Position numbers and translations under genes: made by a program. Below the pieces are notes generated by a model. It worked only from the letters and a program-made list of their open reading frames with translations, was not told where the DNA came from and did not search any database. A DNA stretch of 64,000 nucleotides from Devosia psychrophila (GTDB lineage Bacteria; Pseudomonadota; Alphaproteobacteria; Rhizobiales; Devosiaceae), in contig NZ_LAPV01000238.1 of the NCBI RefSeq assembly GCF_000971275.1, positions 1 to 64,000 on the forward strand, in the 5' to 3' direction. Each line of letters begins with the position of its first letter. Position 1 is the first letter of the stretch. Below are positions 42,834-52,930 of this stretch, piece after piece.

Positions 42834-44092
42834 CGCCTGGTCTTGAAACGCCGGCAGAGCTGCAAGCTCTGTTCGCCGCGGTGGCGGATCAACCCGCCAT
42901 CGCCCTCGCCATCTCCGGTGGCGCAGATAGCCTGGCGCTAATGCTGTTGGCGCAGCGCTGGGCGGCCGGCCTCGCCAATCCTCCCACAATCCACGTCTAT
43001 TCGGTCGATCACGGGTTGCGGCCTGAGGCTGCCGACGAGGTTGCAATGGTGCTTGAGGCCGCAGCCGCACTAGGCCTGCCGGCGCGCGGCCTTGCCTGGA
43101 GCGGACCAAAGCCCGTCAGCGGTCTTCAGGAGGCGGCGCGAATTGCCCGCTATCGTCTGATGGCAGCCGCCATGGGCGATGACGGAGCCAGCGTTTTGCT
43201 GACGGCGCACCACCGGCAAGATCAGGCCGAGACTGTGCTGATGCGCATGGCGCATGGCAGCGGCCTGGAAGGCCTCAAGGGAATGACGGCAATGACGGAA
43301 ATCGAGGGGGCAATGGTGCACCGCCCGCTACTTGGTACCGATCCGGCAACCCTGCGCGAGTTCGTACTGGCCGCAGGTCTTGTCCCGGCCGAAGACCCTT
43401 CCAACCACGATACCCATTACGAGCGCGTGCGCTGGCGTCAAACTATGCCAATGCTGGCGGTGTTGGGTCTCGATGCTGCGGCAATTGCGCAATTTGCCGA
43501 GCGCGCGGCCGATGCCGATGCCGCCATTGCGCAGATGGCCGACGGTTGTTTTGCCGAGATCGTACGGCTCGATGGCTTTGGTGCGGCGCGGATCGAGCTG
43601 GTGCCCTTCGTCGGGCTCAGTCCCGCCATTTCTACGCGAGTGCTGGGGCGGGTGCTCAAAATTGTGGGCGGACGACAAAAGCCGCGTGCGCTGGGTCAGG
43701 TCGAGCGACTGCGCCAGTCCATCGCCGATAATTCTCTCGCCAAGGCGACGACCGTGCTGGGCTGCGTCATCCGTCTCAAGGATGGCGCCGTGGCCGTAGC
43801 GCGGGAGCCGGGTAGGGCCCTGCCGCCCGATGCGATGCTGCTGCCGCATGGCGAACTGGTCTGGGACGAGCGCTTCCGCATCGTCAATGGCTCGGACCAG
43901 GCCGACCTGACCGCCAGCGTCGCTGACTATCTGCCGCGCCACCGGCTCGAAGAATTCCTCGGCTTCAAGGTCACCGCACCGGCCGAAGCCATCCGCACAG
44001 CCCCCATCGTCCGCGACGCGGCGGGCGGTGTGCTGTCGCTCGGCGGCTGGTCGTTCGACGAACGCATCACGGTGCAATTGCTGATCGATTGA
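42830..44092 (+). CDS. tilS: tRNA(Ile)-lysidine synthetase
   Basis: A 420-aa ATP pyrophosphatase that modifies C34 of the AUA-reading tRNA(Ile) to lysidine, an essential step. The PP-loop is AISGGADSLALMLLA near residue 30. YSVDHGLRPEAADE and LLTAHHRQDQAETVLMRMAHGSG are the conserved family blocks. The start overlaps the cpoB stop (ATGA). ftsH follows after 171 bases. Confidence 0.94.
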   Translation: MTPGLETPAELQALFAAVADQPAIALAISGGADSLALMLLAQRWAAGLANPPTIHVYSVDHGLRPEAADEVAMVLEAAAALGLPARGLAWSGPKPVSGLQEAARIARYRLMAAAMGDDGASVLLTAHHRQDQAETVLMRMAHGSGLEGLKGMTAMTEIEGAMVHRPLLGTDPATLREFVLAAGLVPAEDPSNHDTHYERVRWRQTMPMLAVLGLDAAAIAQFAERAADADAAIAQMADGCFAEIVRLDGFGAARIELVPFVGLSPAISTRVLGRVLKIVGGRQKPRALGQVERLRQSIADNSLAKATTVLGCVIRLKDGAVAVAREPGRALPPDAMLLPHGELVWDERFRIVNGSDQADLTASVADYLPRHRLEEFLGFKVTAPAEAIRTAPIVRDAAGGVLSLGGWSFDERITVQLLID

Positions 44093-44263
44093 GTGGGCAC
44101 GGAACCTTCCGACTCGCTACGGCGTATTAACCCAATCGCGACAATATGACTTTACGGGGCGGCCGAACCACCGCAGGTCATGCCCTTGTAACGCCCCAAT
44201 GCCGGACATACATTCGGCACACGCGCCGCGCCTGCTTGCGCCGCCTTCTCCGGGACAGGATTG

Positions 44264-46192
44264 ATGAACGGAAATTTCCGCAACTTCGCCATTTGGCTGG
44301 TCATACTATTTATGCTGATGGGCCTGTTCCAGGTCTTCCAGTCATCGACCCGTTCGATTTCAGTAGCCGAAAAGAGCTACAGCCAGTTCGTCAGTGATGT
44401 CGAAGCCGGCAGTGTCACCAGCGTGATCATTACCGACGATGTCGTTTCGGGCACGATGCGCGACAGCACTCGGTTTGAAACCGTGCTGCCAGCCAATGCC
44501 GATATCATTTCGCGCCTTGAAGACAAGGGCGTGTCGATCACGGCCCAGGCGCCGGAAACCAGCCCGTTCTGGTCGGTGCTGCTGAGCTCCTGGCTGCCCT
44601 TCATCGTCATCATCGGCGTATGGTTCTTCTTCATCCGCCAGATGCAGGGCGGCGGCCGTGGCGGCGCAATGGGCTTTGGCAAATCGCGAGCCAAGCTGCT
44701 GACCGAGTCGCATGGCAAGGTAACGTTCGAGGACGTGGCCGGCGTGGATGAAGCCAAGCAGGATCTCGAGGAAATCGTCGAATTCCTGCGCGACCCGGGA
44801 AAGTTCCAGCGCCTCGGCGGTCGTATCCCGCGCGGCGTTCTGCTCGTCGGTCCTCCGGGCACCGGTAAGACGCTGCTCGCCCGTTCGGTTGCCGGCGAAG
44901 CCAGTGTGCCGTTCTTCACCATTTCGGGTTCGGACTTCGTTGAAATGTTCGTCGGCGTGGGCGCATCGCGCGTTCGCGACATGTTCGAGCAGGCCAAGAA
45001 GAACGCGCCCTGCATTATCTTCATCGACGAAATCGACGCCGTCGGTCGCCAGCGTGGCGCCGGTCTGGGCGGCGGTAACGACGAGCGCGAACAGACCCTT
45101 AACCAGCTCCTCGTCGAGATGGATGGCTTTGAAGCCAATGAAGGCATCATTCTGATAGCCGCGACCAACCGTCCTGACGTTCTCGATCCTGCGCTGCTGC
45201 GTCCTGGCCGTTTTGACCGCCAGGTCGTGGTGCCCAACCCCGACGTTTCGGGCCGCGAGAAGGTTCTCAAGGTTCACGTTCGCAAGGTGCCTTTGGCACC
45301 TGATGTGGATTTGAAGGTTCTGGCTCGCGGTACGCCCGGTTTCTCCGGCGCCGACTTGATGAACCTCGTCAACGAAGCGGCCCTGATGGCGGCACGACGC
45401 AACAAGCGTTTCGTCACTCATGCCGAGTTCGAAGACGCCAAGGACAAGATCATGATGGGCGCCGAGCGCCGCACCATGGCCATGTCGCAAGACGAAAAGA
45501 AGCTGACCGCCTATCACGAAGCTGGCCATGCCATCATCGCGCTCAAGGTTGCCGGTATCGACCCGATCCACAAGGCGACGATCATTCCGCGCGGCCGTGC
45601 CCTGGGCATGGTGATGACCCTGCCTGAAAACGACACCTATTCGTTCAGCCGTGAGAAGGCACTTGCTCGCCTGACCATGCTGTTCGGTGGTCGCGAAGCC
45701 GAGATCATCAAGTTCGGCCCTGAAAAGGTAACGAGCGGTGCTTCCGGCGACATTCAGATGGCAACCAGCCTTGCCCGCTCGATGGTGATGGAATGGGGCA
45801 TGAGCGAAAAGCTGGGTCGGGTTCGCTACAAGTCGAGCGACCAGGAAGTGTTCCTCGGTCATTCGGTGACGCAGTCGACCAATATGAGCGATGATACGGC
45901 CCGTATAATCGACCAGGAAGTGCGCAAGCTGATCGAGGATGGCGAGGCTTCGGCCAAGGAAATCCTCACCACCTACCACGACCAGTGGGAGTCGATTGCC
46001 CAGGCACTGCTCGAATTCGAGACGCTGACCGGCGATGAACTTCGCGCCTTGATGGATGGTATCCAGCCGACCCGTCCCGATGAGAGCGGGCCGTCCAACA
46101 AGGCGACCGGTGTGCCCTCTGCCGGCAAATCCGGCAAGAAACGGCCCGATGCGCCGCCCGAGGCTGGCCTCGAGCCGCAGCCCAATAGCTGA
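44264..46192 (+). CDS. ftsH: ATP-dependent zinc metalloprotease FtsH
   Basis: A 642-aa inner-membrane AAA+ protease. Two helices (about residues 8-26 and 102-122) flank a periplasmic domain. The ATPase has Walker [15 protein letters not shown], pore loop [15 protein letters not shown], Walker [17 protein letters not shown] and the second region of homology ([20 protein letters not shown]). The protease site is YHEAGHAI, with the third zinc ligand (Asp/Glu) further on. It is followed by a terminator and glmM, the common tilS-ftsH-glmM order. Confidence 0.97.
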   Translation: MNGNFRNFAIWLVILFMLMGLFQVFQSSTRSISVAEKSYSQFVSDVEAGSVTSVIITDDVVSGTMRDSTRFETVLPANADIISRLEDKGVSITAQAPETSPFWSVLLSSWLPFIVIIGVWFFFIRQMQGGGRGGAMGFGKSRAKLLTESHGKVTFEDVAGVDEAKQDLEEIVEFLRDPGKFQRLGGRIPRGVLLVGPPGTGKTLLARSVAGEASVPFFTISGSDFVEMFVGVGASRVRDMFEQAKKNAPCIIFIDEIDAVGRQRGAGLGGGNDEREQTLNQLLVEMDGFEANEGIILIAATNRPDVLDPALLRPGRFDRQVVVPNPDVSGREKVLKVHVRKVPLAPDVDLKVLARGTPGFSGADLMNLVNEAALMAARRNKRFVTHAEFEDAKDKIMMGAERRTMAMSQDEKKLTAYHEAGHAIIALKVAGIDPIHKATIIPRGRALGMVMTLPENDTYSFSREKALARLTMLFGGREAEIIKFGPEKVTSGASGDIQMATSLARSMVMEWGMSEKLGRVRYKSSDQEVFLGHSVTQSTNMSDDTARIIDQEVRKLIEDGEASAKEILTTYHDQWESIAQALLEFETLTGDELRALMDGIQPTRPDESGPSNKATGVPSAGKSGKKRPDAPPEAGLEPQPNS

Positions 46193-46211
46193 AGCCGGCA
46201 CAAGAATTGAA

Positions 46212-46236
46212 GGGCCGCCGCGAGGCGGCCCTTTTG
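46212..46236 (+). terminator. Intrinsic terminator of ftsH
   Basis: Perfect stem GGGCCGCC / GGCGGCCC with loop GCGA, followed by TTTT, 19 bases after the stop codon. Confidence 0.85.
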
Positions 46237-46312
46237 CCTATCGGTAATTTCCGTTATGCCGCGCAGAAGTGGTATTATCCGGCAAAGCCGGCACGGCGAG
46301 GGACGGGACCAA

Positions 46313-47656
46313 ATGGTACGCAAGTATTTCGGCACGGATGGTATTCGTGGTCTCGCCAATGGCGACAAGCTGACCCCCGAACTGGCGCTCAAGATCGGCA
46401 TGGCTGCCGGACAAAAGTTCGTGCGCGGCGACCATCGCAATCGCGTGGTGATCGGCAAGGATACCCGACGCTCCGGCTACATGATCGAGAGCGCGCTGGG
46501 CGCCGGCTTCACCGCGGTTGGCATGGACGTATATTTCCTCGGCCCGATGCCCACGCCCGCCGTTGCCATGCTGACCCGCTCACTGCGGGCTGATCTGGGC
46601 GTTATGATATCGGCGTCGCACAATCCCTTCGAGGACAATGGCATCAAGCTGTTCCGCCCTGATGGCTACAAGCTCAGCGACGAGTTGGAAAAGGAGATCG
46701 AGGCGCTGATCGACAGCGATATGTCCAGCTCGCTGGCGCATGGTCGCGAGATTGGCCGTGCCTATCGCGACGAGGAAGCCCGCACGCGCTATATCGAATA
46801 TGCCAAGCGCACGCTGCCGCGCGGCACGGATTTAGCTGGCCTGCGCGTTGTGCTCGATTGCGCCAATGGCGCGGCCTACAAGGTCGCCCCGATTGCGCTG
46901 TGGGAACTCGGCGCCGAGGTGTTCACCATCGGCGACAAGCCGGACGGCTTCAATATCAACGACAAAGTCGGCTCCACGGCGCCGGAAGCCGTGTCGGCAA
47001 AGGTCAAGGAAGTGCGCGCCGATATCGGCATTGCCCTGGATGGCGACGCCGACCGCGTGATCATCGTCGATGAAAAGGGCGAAGTGATCGATGGGGATCA
47101 GTTCATGGCGGTCATCGCCCAGAGCTGGCTCAAACGCGAGATGCTGCTGGGCGGCGGTATCGTCGCGACCGTCATGTCCAATCTCGGACTTGAGCGCTAT
47201 CTGGCATCGCTTGGGCTGACGCTTGAGCGGACCAAGGTAGGCGATCGCTATGTGCTCGAGGCGATGCGCGCCAAGGGCTTCAACGTTGGCGGCGAGCAGT
47301 CGGGCCACATCATTCTCTCGGATTTCACGACTACGGGCGATGGCCTGGTGGCCGCCCTGCAATTGCTGGCCGTGCTGAAGAATGAAGAGCGCACCGTCTC
47401 TGAAATCTGCGCGCGTTTCACAAAGGTTCCTCAGCTGTTGCGCAGCGTCAAGTTCAAGTCGGGCAAGCCGCTGGAACACAAGCAGGTCATCCAGGCAATT
47501 GCCGATGGCGAGGCAATGCTGGGCATTGGCGGACGGCTTGTGGTGCGCGCTTCGGGCACCGAGCCGGTGATCCGCGTCATGGGCGAAGCCGACGATGCAG
47601 CGCTGGTCGCCACAGTTGTATCGCAAGTCGAAGCTGCCATTCGAGACGTCGCCTAG
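46313..47656 (+). CDS. glmM: Phosphoglucosamine mutase
   Basis: A 447-aa enzyme converting glucosamine-6-phosphate to glucosamine-1-phosphate for peptidoglycan and LPS. It starts [12 protein letters not shown]. The active-site phosphoserine is S102 in [13 protein letters not shown], the metal loop is [16 protein letters not shown], the sugar loop is GGEQSGHII, and the phosphate loop [12 protein letters not shown] is present. The ATG at 46313 gives the standard N-terminus. Confidence 0.97.
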   Translation: MVRKYFGTDGIRGLANGDKLTPELALKIGMAAGQKFVRGDHRNRVVIGKDTRRSGYMIESALGAGFTAVGMDVYFLGPMPTPAVAMLTRSLRADLGVMISASHNPFEDNGIKLFRPDGYKLSDELEKEIEALIDSDMSSSLAHGREIGRAYRDEEARTRYIEYAKRTLPRGTDLAGLRVVLDCANGAAYKVAPIALWELGAEVFTIGDKPDGFNINDKVGSTAPEAVSAKVKEVRADIGIALDGDADRVIIVDEKGEVIDGDQFMAVIAQSWLKREMLLGGGIVATVMSNLGLERYLASLGLTLERTKVGDRYVLEAMRAKGFNVGGEQSGHIILSDFTTTGDGLVAALQLLAVLKNEERTVSEICARFTKVPQLLRSVKFKSGKPLEHKQVIQAIADGEAMLGIGGRLVVRASGTEPVIRVMGEADDAALVATVVSQVEAAIRDVA

Positions 47657-47813
47657 GTACACTGGTGTCAGCTTGGGGTTTACCAAGTATTAACTGATCA
47701 AGCGGCTTCGAGATATTGATAGGGTTAAGTCGTTAGGTTAAGTGAGATTTAAGGAAAATGTTCGATATTGGGCTCAATCGACTAGTGTCGTGGCAATCCC
47801 AAGGACTTTTTTC

Positions 47814-48578
47814 ATGCGCAAGCTCATCGCAGCGATTATGGTGGCAGGAGCCACGCTGGTCGCCGGCTCGGCACTAGCCGCTGATTTTCCCTACTATCCT
47901 CCAGTTATCGAAATTCCGGACGTCGATTACGGCGTGCAAGGCTCGTTCTACCTGCGCGGCAGCGCTGCAGGTAACGCGCTGTGGAGCAAGGAAGCTTACG
48001 CTTACGAGTGCCCTCCCGCTTGTGGCGCGCCGCCAGTTTTGACTGCCTTCCCGTTCACTGCAATGGGTTACGGCTATAGCGTCGGCGCCGGCTTCGGCTA
48101 CGAAACGGGCACCGGCCTGCGCTTCGATGCCACCCTCGATTATATCGACAACGACGGCCTTGCCCTGGTCAAGGGATCGACCTTCGGCACCCGCGCCGGC
48201 ACTTACACCACTCGTCTACGTTCGACCCTGGCGCTCGCCAACGTCTATTATGACTTCTCGTTCGGCAACCAGCAATACGGTGCTGCTGGCGGCGCGTTCG
48301 CCTATGTCGGCGCCGGTGCGGGTGCGGCTTTCAACCGCTCCGATATCACATCGCCAGTCGGTAGCACGGCTCCTGCGCTGTCGGGCAATAACACCAGCTT
48401 CGCCGCTGCCGGCATGGTCGGTGTTGGCTATGACTTCGGTGCAGTTGTTGCCGATGTCGGCTATCGCGGCGTCTACATCAACAAGCTGAGCAACAGCCAG
48501 CCCGGCACTGAATTGATCTATGCCGATCACGCCTTCCTGCATGAAGTGCGCGGCAGCCTGCGCTACCGCTTCAACTAA
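47814..48578 (+). CDS. Outer-membrane beta-barrel protein
   Basis: 254 aa with a signal peptide (MRKLIAAIMVAGATLVAGSALA, cleavage after ALA). The mature protein has alternating strands with aromatic ends (GSFYLRGSAAGNALW, GYSVGAGFGYETGTGLRFDATLDY, GMVGVGYDFGAVVADVGYRGVYI) and ends in YRFN, close to the usual terminal aromatic signal. It resembles the small outer-membrane porin-like (Omp25/Omp31) barrels of Rhizobiales. The AAGGA site and the start at 47814 agree. It has its own terminator. Confidence 0.8.
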   Translation: MRKLIAAIMVAGATLVAGSALAADFPYYPPVIEIPDVDYGVQGSFYLRGSAAGNALWSKEAYAYECPPACGAPPVLTAFPFTAMGYGYSVGAGFGYETGTGLRFDATLDYIDNDGLALVKGSTFGTRAGTYTTRLRSTLALANVYYDFSFGNQQYGAAGGAFAYVGAGAGAAFNRSDITSPVGSTAPALSGNNTSFAAAGMVGVGYDFGAVVADVGYRGVYINKLSNSQPGTELIYADHAFLHEVRGSLRYRFN

Positions 48579-48619
48579 TCTGCGGCCAGCGGGTCATGCC
48601 TGCCGCGACCCTCAATTTC

Positions 48620-48654
48620 ATCGGCGCTCCGAAAAGGGCGCCGATTTCTATTTC
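48620..48654 (+). terminator. Intrinsic terminator after the beta-barrel gene
   Basis: ATCGGCGC (48620-48627) pairs with GCGCCGAT (48638-48645), followed by TTCTATTT. Confidence 0.82.
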
Positions 48655-48705
48655 CCCGCTCTTCATTCCCGCTAAGCTGATCGAAAAGTGTGGAGGAAAG
48701 TTCGG

Positions 48706-49689
48706 ATGAAGGTTCTGGTGATCGGCGCAGCCGGGATGGTGGGCCGCAAACTCGTCGCGGAGCTGTTGGCGACGGGACGGGTCGGCGAACAGACGATAAC
48801 CAGCCTGGCACTTGCCGATGTGGTTATTCCCGTCGCGCCGGAGACATCGATTCCCGTCGCCAGCCTCGCCGTGGATCTGTCAGTGCCCGAAGTGGCGGCG
48901 CAATTAGTGGCGGATCGGCCCGATCTCATCTTCCATTTGGCCGCCATCGTTTCCGGAGAGGCCGAAGCCGATTTCGAGAAGGGCTATTCCATCAATCTCG
49001 ACGGCACCCGACACCTGCTGGAGGCATGTCGCCTGGCCGGGCGAGCCTCGTCCTATTGCCCGAGGCTGGTCTTCACCTCGTCCATCGCGGTGTTCGGCGA
49101 GCCGCTGCCGGCGGTGATTGGCGATACGCATGAACATACGCCGCTGACCAGCTACGGCACGCAGAAGGCGATCTGCGAACTGCTGCTGGCCGACTATTCA
49201 CGCCGAGGTTTCGTCGATGGCATCGGTATTCGTCTGCCCACTATTGCCGTACGGCCGGGCGGGCCGAACAAGGCCGCGTCGGGTTTTTTCTCCGGCATTA
49301 TCCGCGAACCGCTGGCCGGACAGGAAGCCCTGCTGCCGGTTGCGGACGCCGTCCGCCACTGGTTCGCCAGCCCCCGCGCCGCCGTCGGCTTCCTGCTGCA
49401 TGCAGCGGCACTGGACACGGGCCAGTTGGGCAATCAGCGCAACCTCACCATGCCGGGGCTGGCCGCCACCGTGGGCGAGCAGATCGCAGCGCTGGAGCGG
49501 GTGGCAGGGCCAAAAGCCGTCGCCTTGATCCGCCGCCATCCCGACGAGACCATCGCGGGAATTGTCGCCGGCTGGCCACAGGCCTTCGAAGCAACCCTGG
49601 CCAAGTCGCTGGGTTTTGTCGGTGAGAGCAGTTTCGATGAGATCATTCGCATCTATATCGAGGATGAACTGGGCGGCCAGATCAGCTAG
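48706..49689 (+). CDS. denD: D-erythronate dehydrogenase-like NAD-dependent epimerase/dehydratase
   Basis: A 327-aa short-chain dehydrogenase of the extended type. The NAD-binding motif is VLVIGAAGMVGRKL, the catalytic serine block is LVFTSSIAVFG, and YGTQKAICELLL holds the YxxxK pair. IRLPTIAVRPGGPNKAASGF and the C-terminal block match DenD, which oxidises D-erythronate in four-carbon acid sugar breakdown. Partner genes such as DenK or Otn proteins are not present in this window. It is convergent with the AraC-family gene, overlapping by four bases at the stops. Confidence 0.85.
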   Translation: MKVLVIGAAGMVGRKLVAELLATGRVGEQTITSLALADVVIPVAPETSIPVASLAVDLSVPEVAAQLVADRPDLIFHLAAIVSGEAEADFEKGYSINLDGTRHLLEACRLAGRASSYCPRLVFTSSIAVFGEPLPAVIGDTHEHTPLTSYGTQKAICELLLADYSRRGFVDGIGIRLPTIAVRPGGPNKAASGFFSGIIREPLAGQEALLPVADAVRHWFASPRAAVGFLLHAAALDTGQLGNQRNLTMPGLAATVGEQIAALERVAGPKAVALIRRHPDETIAGIVAGWPQAFEATLAKSLGFVGESSFDEIIRIYIEDELGGQIS

Positions 49690-50594
49690 ATGCCGCGCCG
49701 ATGTTCGCGTGGCGTCTGCGCAAAGGCAGCGCGGAAGGTGCGGGTGAAGTTGGAGCCATTCTCATAGCCCACTCGCGTCATGATTTCCGTGATCGGCAGC
49801 CCCGTATCGCGGAGTAGCGACGAGGCCACGCGCATGCGCAGGTTGATCACATATTGGCGCAGGCTTTGTCCGGTCAGCTCCCGAAACCGGCGATTGACCT
49901 GTGTTCGATTGCTGGCGCACCAGCGCGCGACGTCGTCGAGAGTGAATTCCGTATTGAACCGCTCGTGCACGTAAAGCAGCACTTGATCGAGCCGATCCAG
50001 CGCCGTTTCAGGCGCTGCCAGATGCTCGACTTGCGGGTTGGCGACGCGCAGTTGAAACAGCATTTCGATCAGCCATGACCGGGTGCGGCAGGGCCAGTGT
50101 TCGTCACCTTGCACGCTGGCCTCGTCGCGCACCCGCTGTATCGCCTCGCCGATGCGCCGATGCATCGTCGCAGAGATCAGCAGCGGTTGTGCGGTTACGC
50201 CTAGGTCGATGAAGCGGCGCAACAGGTAAGCATCCTGCTCGACGGTTCCCTCAAGCACTGGCACAGCGCGCAACAGCGCCGGGGTGAAAACCGAGTTGAT
50301 CATGATTGGATCAAAATACACAGATTCGATGCAAAGATTTTGGGTGCGCAGGATCGTTGGTGCGCTGTTCTCATCGAGCAAGATAACGCTGGGCGCCGAC
50401 ACCATGATCGGGCCGGCAGCACCGTCGAGCAAAGCCGTGCCCATGGTCACATGCAACAGGCCGAAATAGCCGTCCGGACCGCGGATCGGGCCTGCGCTGT
50501 CGAAGCGCAGCATGACGATAGGCAATTGATAGCCGGCAAAGAACTGCCGTCCAATAAAATTCGAACGGATCGGAGCCTGCGCCAAAGCTGACAT
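49686..50594 (-). CDS. AraC-family transcriptional regulator
   Basis: A 302-aa protein. The C-terminal 100 residues have the double helix-turn-helix: TEFTLDDVARWCASNRTQVN, RRFRELTGQSLRQYVINLRM, then DTGLPITEIMTRVGYENGS and NFTRTFRAAFAQTPREHRR. The N-terminal 180 residues resemble an AraC-type cupin-like effector domain (AraC_binding_2/AraC-like ligand-binding). It is divergent from the hydrolase gene at 50695 and may control it. An alternative ATG at 50603 adds three residues. Confidence 0.9.
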   Translation of the reverse strand: MSALAQAPIRSNFIGRQFFAGYQLPIVMLRFDSAGPIRGPDGYFGLLHVTMGTALLDGAAGPIMVSAPSVILLDENSAPTILRTQNLCIESVYFDPIMINSVFTPALLRAVPVLEGTVEQDAYLLRRFIDLGVTAQPLLISATMHRRIGEAIQRVRDEASVQGDEHWPCRTRSWLIEMLFQLRVANPQVEHLAAPETALDRLDQVLLYVHERFNTEFTLDDVARWCASNRTQVNRRFRELTGQSLRQYVINLRMRVASSLLRDTGLPITEIMTRVGYENGSNFTRTFRAAFAQTPREHRRGI

Positions 50595-50694
50595 GATTTC
50601 CATTACGCATGATCTCTACGCCATCCCGGCATGGTTGCGAAGCCTAGCGTCAGCGAATTTGGGTCTGGCGATAATGGTCGCCATGGAGGATACG

Positions 50695-51384
50695 ATGAAC
50701 AAGCAAATCATGACCCTGGCGACCGCTATCGGCGTGGCGCTGCTGACGCTGCCCGCCGGTGCCGCCGAAGCCAGGATCGTCAGCTTCAACAGCGACGACG
50801 GCGTTGCCCTGTCAGGCCTCTGGTATGGCGAGGGCGATGAGGTGGTGATCCTGTCGCACCAATATGATCTCGATCAGTCGGCCTGGGCCAAGGTGGCCGA
50901 TACGCTGGCCGGGCAGGGCTATGGTGTCTTGACCTATAATTTCCGCGGCTATCCGCCCTCGGGCGGCAAGCACGACATTGGCGAGATCGGCCATGACCTG
51001 GCGGGCGCCATCGCCTTTGCGCAAGCACAGGGCGCCACGCAGTTGATCCTTGCGGGCGCCAGCATGGGCGGAATCGTCACCGTACCCGCCGCCGTCACTG
51101 CCAAGCCCGTGGGCTATATTACCCTTTCGGCCCCCCTTGGCTTTGCCGGTCTTGCTGCGGACGACGCATCGCTGCTGACCTCGCCCGCTGCCAAGCTGTT
51201 CATCAACAGCGAAGGCGATCAATACCTGCCCGACACCCAGCACATGTTCGATGTCGCATCCGAGCCGAAGACGCTGGAGGTATATCCTGGCAGCGCCCAC
51301 GCCATGTCTATGTTCGCCCGCAAGGAAGGACCGGCGGTGCAGGCTCGCATCGTCACCTTCATCAACGACGTCATGCCGCTATGA
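50695..51384 (+). CDS. Secreted alpha/beta hydrolase
   Basis: A 229-aa protein with a signal peptide (MNKQIMTLATAIGVALLTLP, cleavage after AEA). The nucleophile elbow is LILAGASMGGIVTVP (GxSxG), the oxyanion region is VVILSHQYDLDQSAW, and the catalytic His is in VYPGSAHAMSMFAR. It should be a periplasmic serine hydrolase of unknown substrate. GGAGG lies five bases before the ATG. The preceding divergent AraC regulator probably controls it. Confidence 0.85.
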   Translation: MNKQIMTLATAIGVALLTLPAGAAEARIVSFNSDDGVALSGLWYGEGDEVVILSHQYDLDQSAWAKVADTLAGQGYGVLTYNFRGYPPSGGKHDIGEIGHDLAGAIAFAQAQGATQLILAGASMGGIVTVPAAVTAKPVGYITLSAPLGFAGLAADDASLLTSPAAKLFINSEGDQYLPDTQHMFDVASEPKTLEVYPGSAHAMSMFARKEGPAVQARIVTFINDVMPL

Positions 51385-52016
51385 CGCACCCGGCCTCGCC
51401 ATGCAGGCGGGGCCAACATCTTGTGGTTCGGCTAACATAATTTTCTTCAGACGCGCTGATATCTAACGGACATTTTTTCAGAAGATGGCCATAAAACCTG
51501 TTCTGACCAACTCATAATTTTCTGCTGGTCCAAACATGGCCATTCGCCATTTGCCTGGGTTAGCCAGATGAGGAAGGTTGGGTTGCCTAAAGAACAGGTC
51601 GACCTCATCGCGCCGTGTTTTGCTCAATCCTATGCAGAGGTCGCAGCAAGGAATGAGTTCTTGGCCTTCGAACTGTAAAACTTGAGATGCCATGGCTGTG
51701 CTGATAGTCGTCGAGTTGGCGCCGATGTTTGATCAGAGGGAACCTGTGGCATCAGTCGCTGAGTGATACCGAAACTGTTCAGGCGGCTTAGATTGGATGT
51801 CTCAGGGCCTTGGCAAATGGGCCGTTACATAAAGCTTGGCGTATCTGATGTCTCGATCTCCTCAGCAACAAGACCCTCTTCAAAGTCCCAGTCGCTGCCA
51901 AACGGCCGGTTGAGGATATCCAGTGTCCCGTCGTCAGATCATTTGGCTCAGCTTGGGTCGCCGATTAGCGGAGTGTCGGCCTGGTCTTGGGGTTGATGTT
52001 ATGCGGCGAGCTTCGG
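51385..52016. other. Gene-poor region beside the IS remnant
   Basis: About 630 bases of lower coding quality. A minus-strand 71-residue open frame at 51478-51693 (starting MASQVLQFEGQELIP) has no recognised family. A minus-strand fragment around 51824-51940 reads GTLDILNRPFGSDWDFEEG and EEIETSDTPSF with no start codon, and looks like debris of a former gene. Nothing here is called as a real gene. Confidence 0.4.
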
Positions 52017-52493
52017 TGGACAGATAGATCCAGCCCCAGCCGATGATCTTGAAGTCAAGTGAAGTCGGTCTGCCACATCTGGTTCGGCCGCGCCGTCCTC
52101 GTGTGGAACTGGTTTACCGCCTTGATCACCACATAGGCCGGGCTGGTGATGAGGTCGTGGGCTTTGAGAAGCCGGTAAACGCTGGCCTCGGAGACGAAGT
52201 AGCTCTTCTCGTCGGTGAACTGTACCGCCAGTTCCCGAGGCGAGCGTTCGGACTGCTCCAGTGCCAACTCGATGATCTGGTCATGGATGGCAGCCGGGAT
52301 CCGGTTCCACACCCGGTTCGGCGCCGATGGCCGATCTTGCAGTGCCTCAGGACCACCACCGAGATAACGGTCATACCAGCGATAAAAGGTCCGGCGTGGG
52401 ATTCCCACGCCGGTCCAGCGTTTTGCGGGTTGGCAGGTGCGACTGCTCGACCATTCTGATGATCTCGAGCTTTTCGGATGCGGGATATCTCAT
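52017..52493 (-). pseudogene. IS3-family transposase OrfB remnant
   Basis: Begins MRYPASEKLEIIRMVEQSHL at 52493. A one-base insertion at CGGCGTGGG puts the next block (GIPRRTFYRWYDRYLGGGPEALQDR) in another frame. That frame continues through SPRELAVQFTDEKSYFVSEA and VYRLLKAHDLITSPAYV to QMWQTDFT, where a second inserted base makes a stop. A short KIIGWGWIYLST follows before similarity ends. Only the helix-turn-helix part and the start of the integrase core remain. Confidence 0.85.
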
Positions 52494-52865
52494 TGCTGGT
52501 CGTCCCCATCCGCGATCATGCTTTTTTTTAAGCAGACGGTTTTCTAGCGTCAGGTCGGCGACGCATTCCTTGAGCGCACCAGCCTCACGGCGCAGATCCT
52601 TGACTTCATCACTGGTAGCAGCGCGCGCCGTATCACCCGCCAGGCGGCGCTTGCTGGCCTCCATGAACTCCTTGGACCAGGTGTAATACAGGCTCTGCGC
52701 GATACCTTCCTCGCGGCACAGCTCGGCAATGCTATCTTCGCCACGCAGGCCGTCCAGCATGATCCGGATCTTGTCTTCGGCTGAAAAGTGCCGCCGGGTC
52801 GCCCGGCGAATGTCCTTCACCACCTGCTCGGCGGGCTTTTTGGTGTTCGAGGATTTGGCAGTCAT
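52494..52865 (-). pseudogene. IS3-family transposase OrfA (readthrough form)
   Basis: Starts MTAKSSNTKKPAEQVVKDIR and carries RRHFSAEDKIRIMLDGLRGEDSIAELCREEG and LYYTWSKEFMEASKRRLAG, the OrfA helix-turn-helix and leucine-zipper region (ENRLLKKK). It reaches a run of eight A where the usual sequence is LLKKSMIADG. With eight instead of seven A, OrfA does not stop and runs straight into MRYPAS of OrfB. The A-run is the expected frameshift site of such elements, so the extra A may be decay or natural slippage. Confidence 0.8.
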
Positions 52866-52930
52866 CCTGGTTCCTTCGTCATCCGACGAGACCAAAACAC
52901 TCCTTAAAGCTCAACCCTGAATCTGTGCCA

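Larger units (their letters stand above)
52017..52930 (-). mobile_element. Degenerate, truncated IS3-family insertion sequence
   Basis: Encodes OrfA and part of OrfB of an IS3-family transposase on the minus strand. The intact end is at 52930, where the minus strand reads TGGCACAGATTCAGGGTTGA, a terminal repeat typical of this group. The other end is missing: similarity stops after the OrfB motif GWGWIYLST near 52017, so the DDE domain is lost. OrfB is frameshifted at least twice. It cannot move by itself. Confidence 0.85.

Noticed and set aside
44360..46201. 613-codon minus-strand open frame antisense to ftsH
   Set aside because: Shadow of FtsH, rich in His/Arg/Gln as expected for the complement of GC-rich coding DNA, no recognisable domain.
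51763..51996. 77-codon plus-strand open frame in the gene-poor region
   Set aside because: No ribosome binding site or family resemblance, and the opposite strand of the same stretch looks more coding-like.
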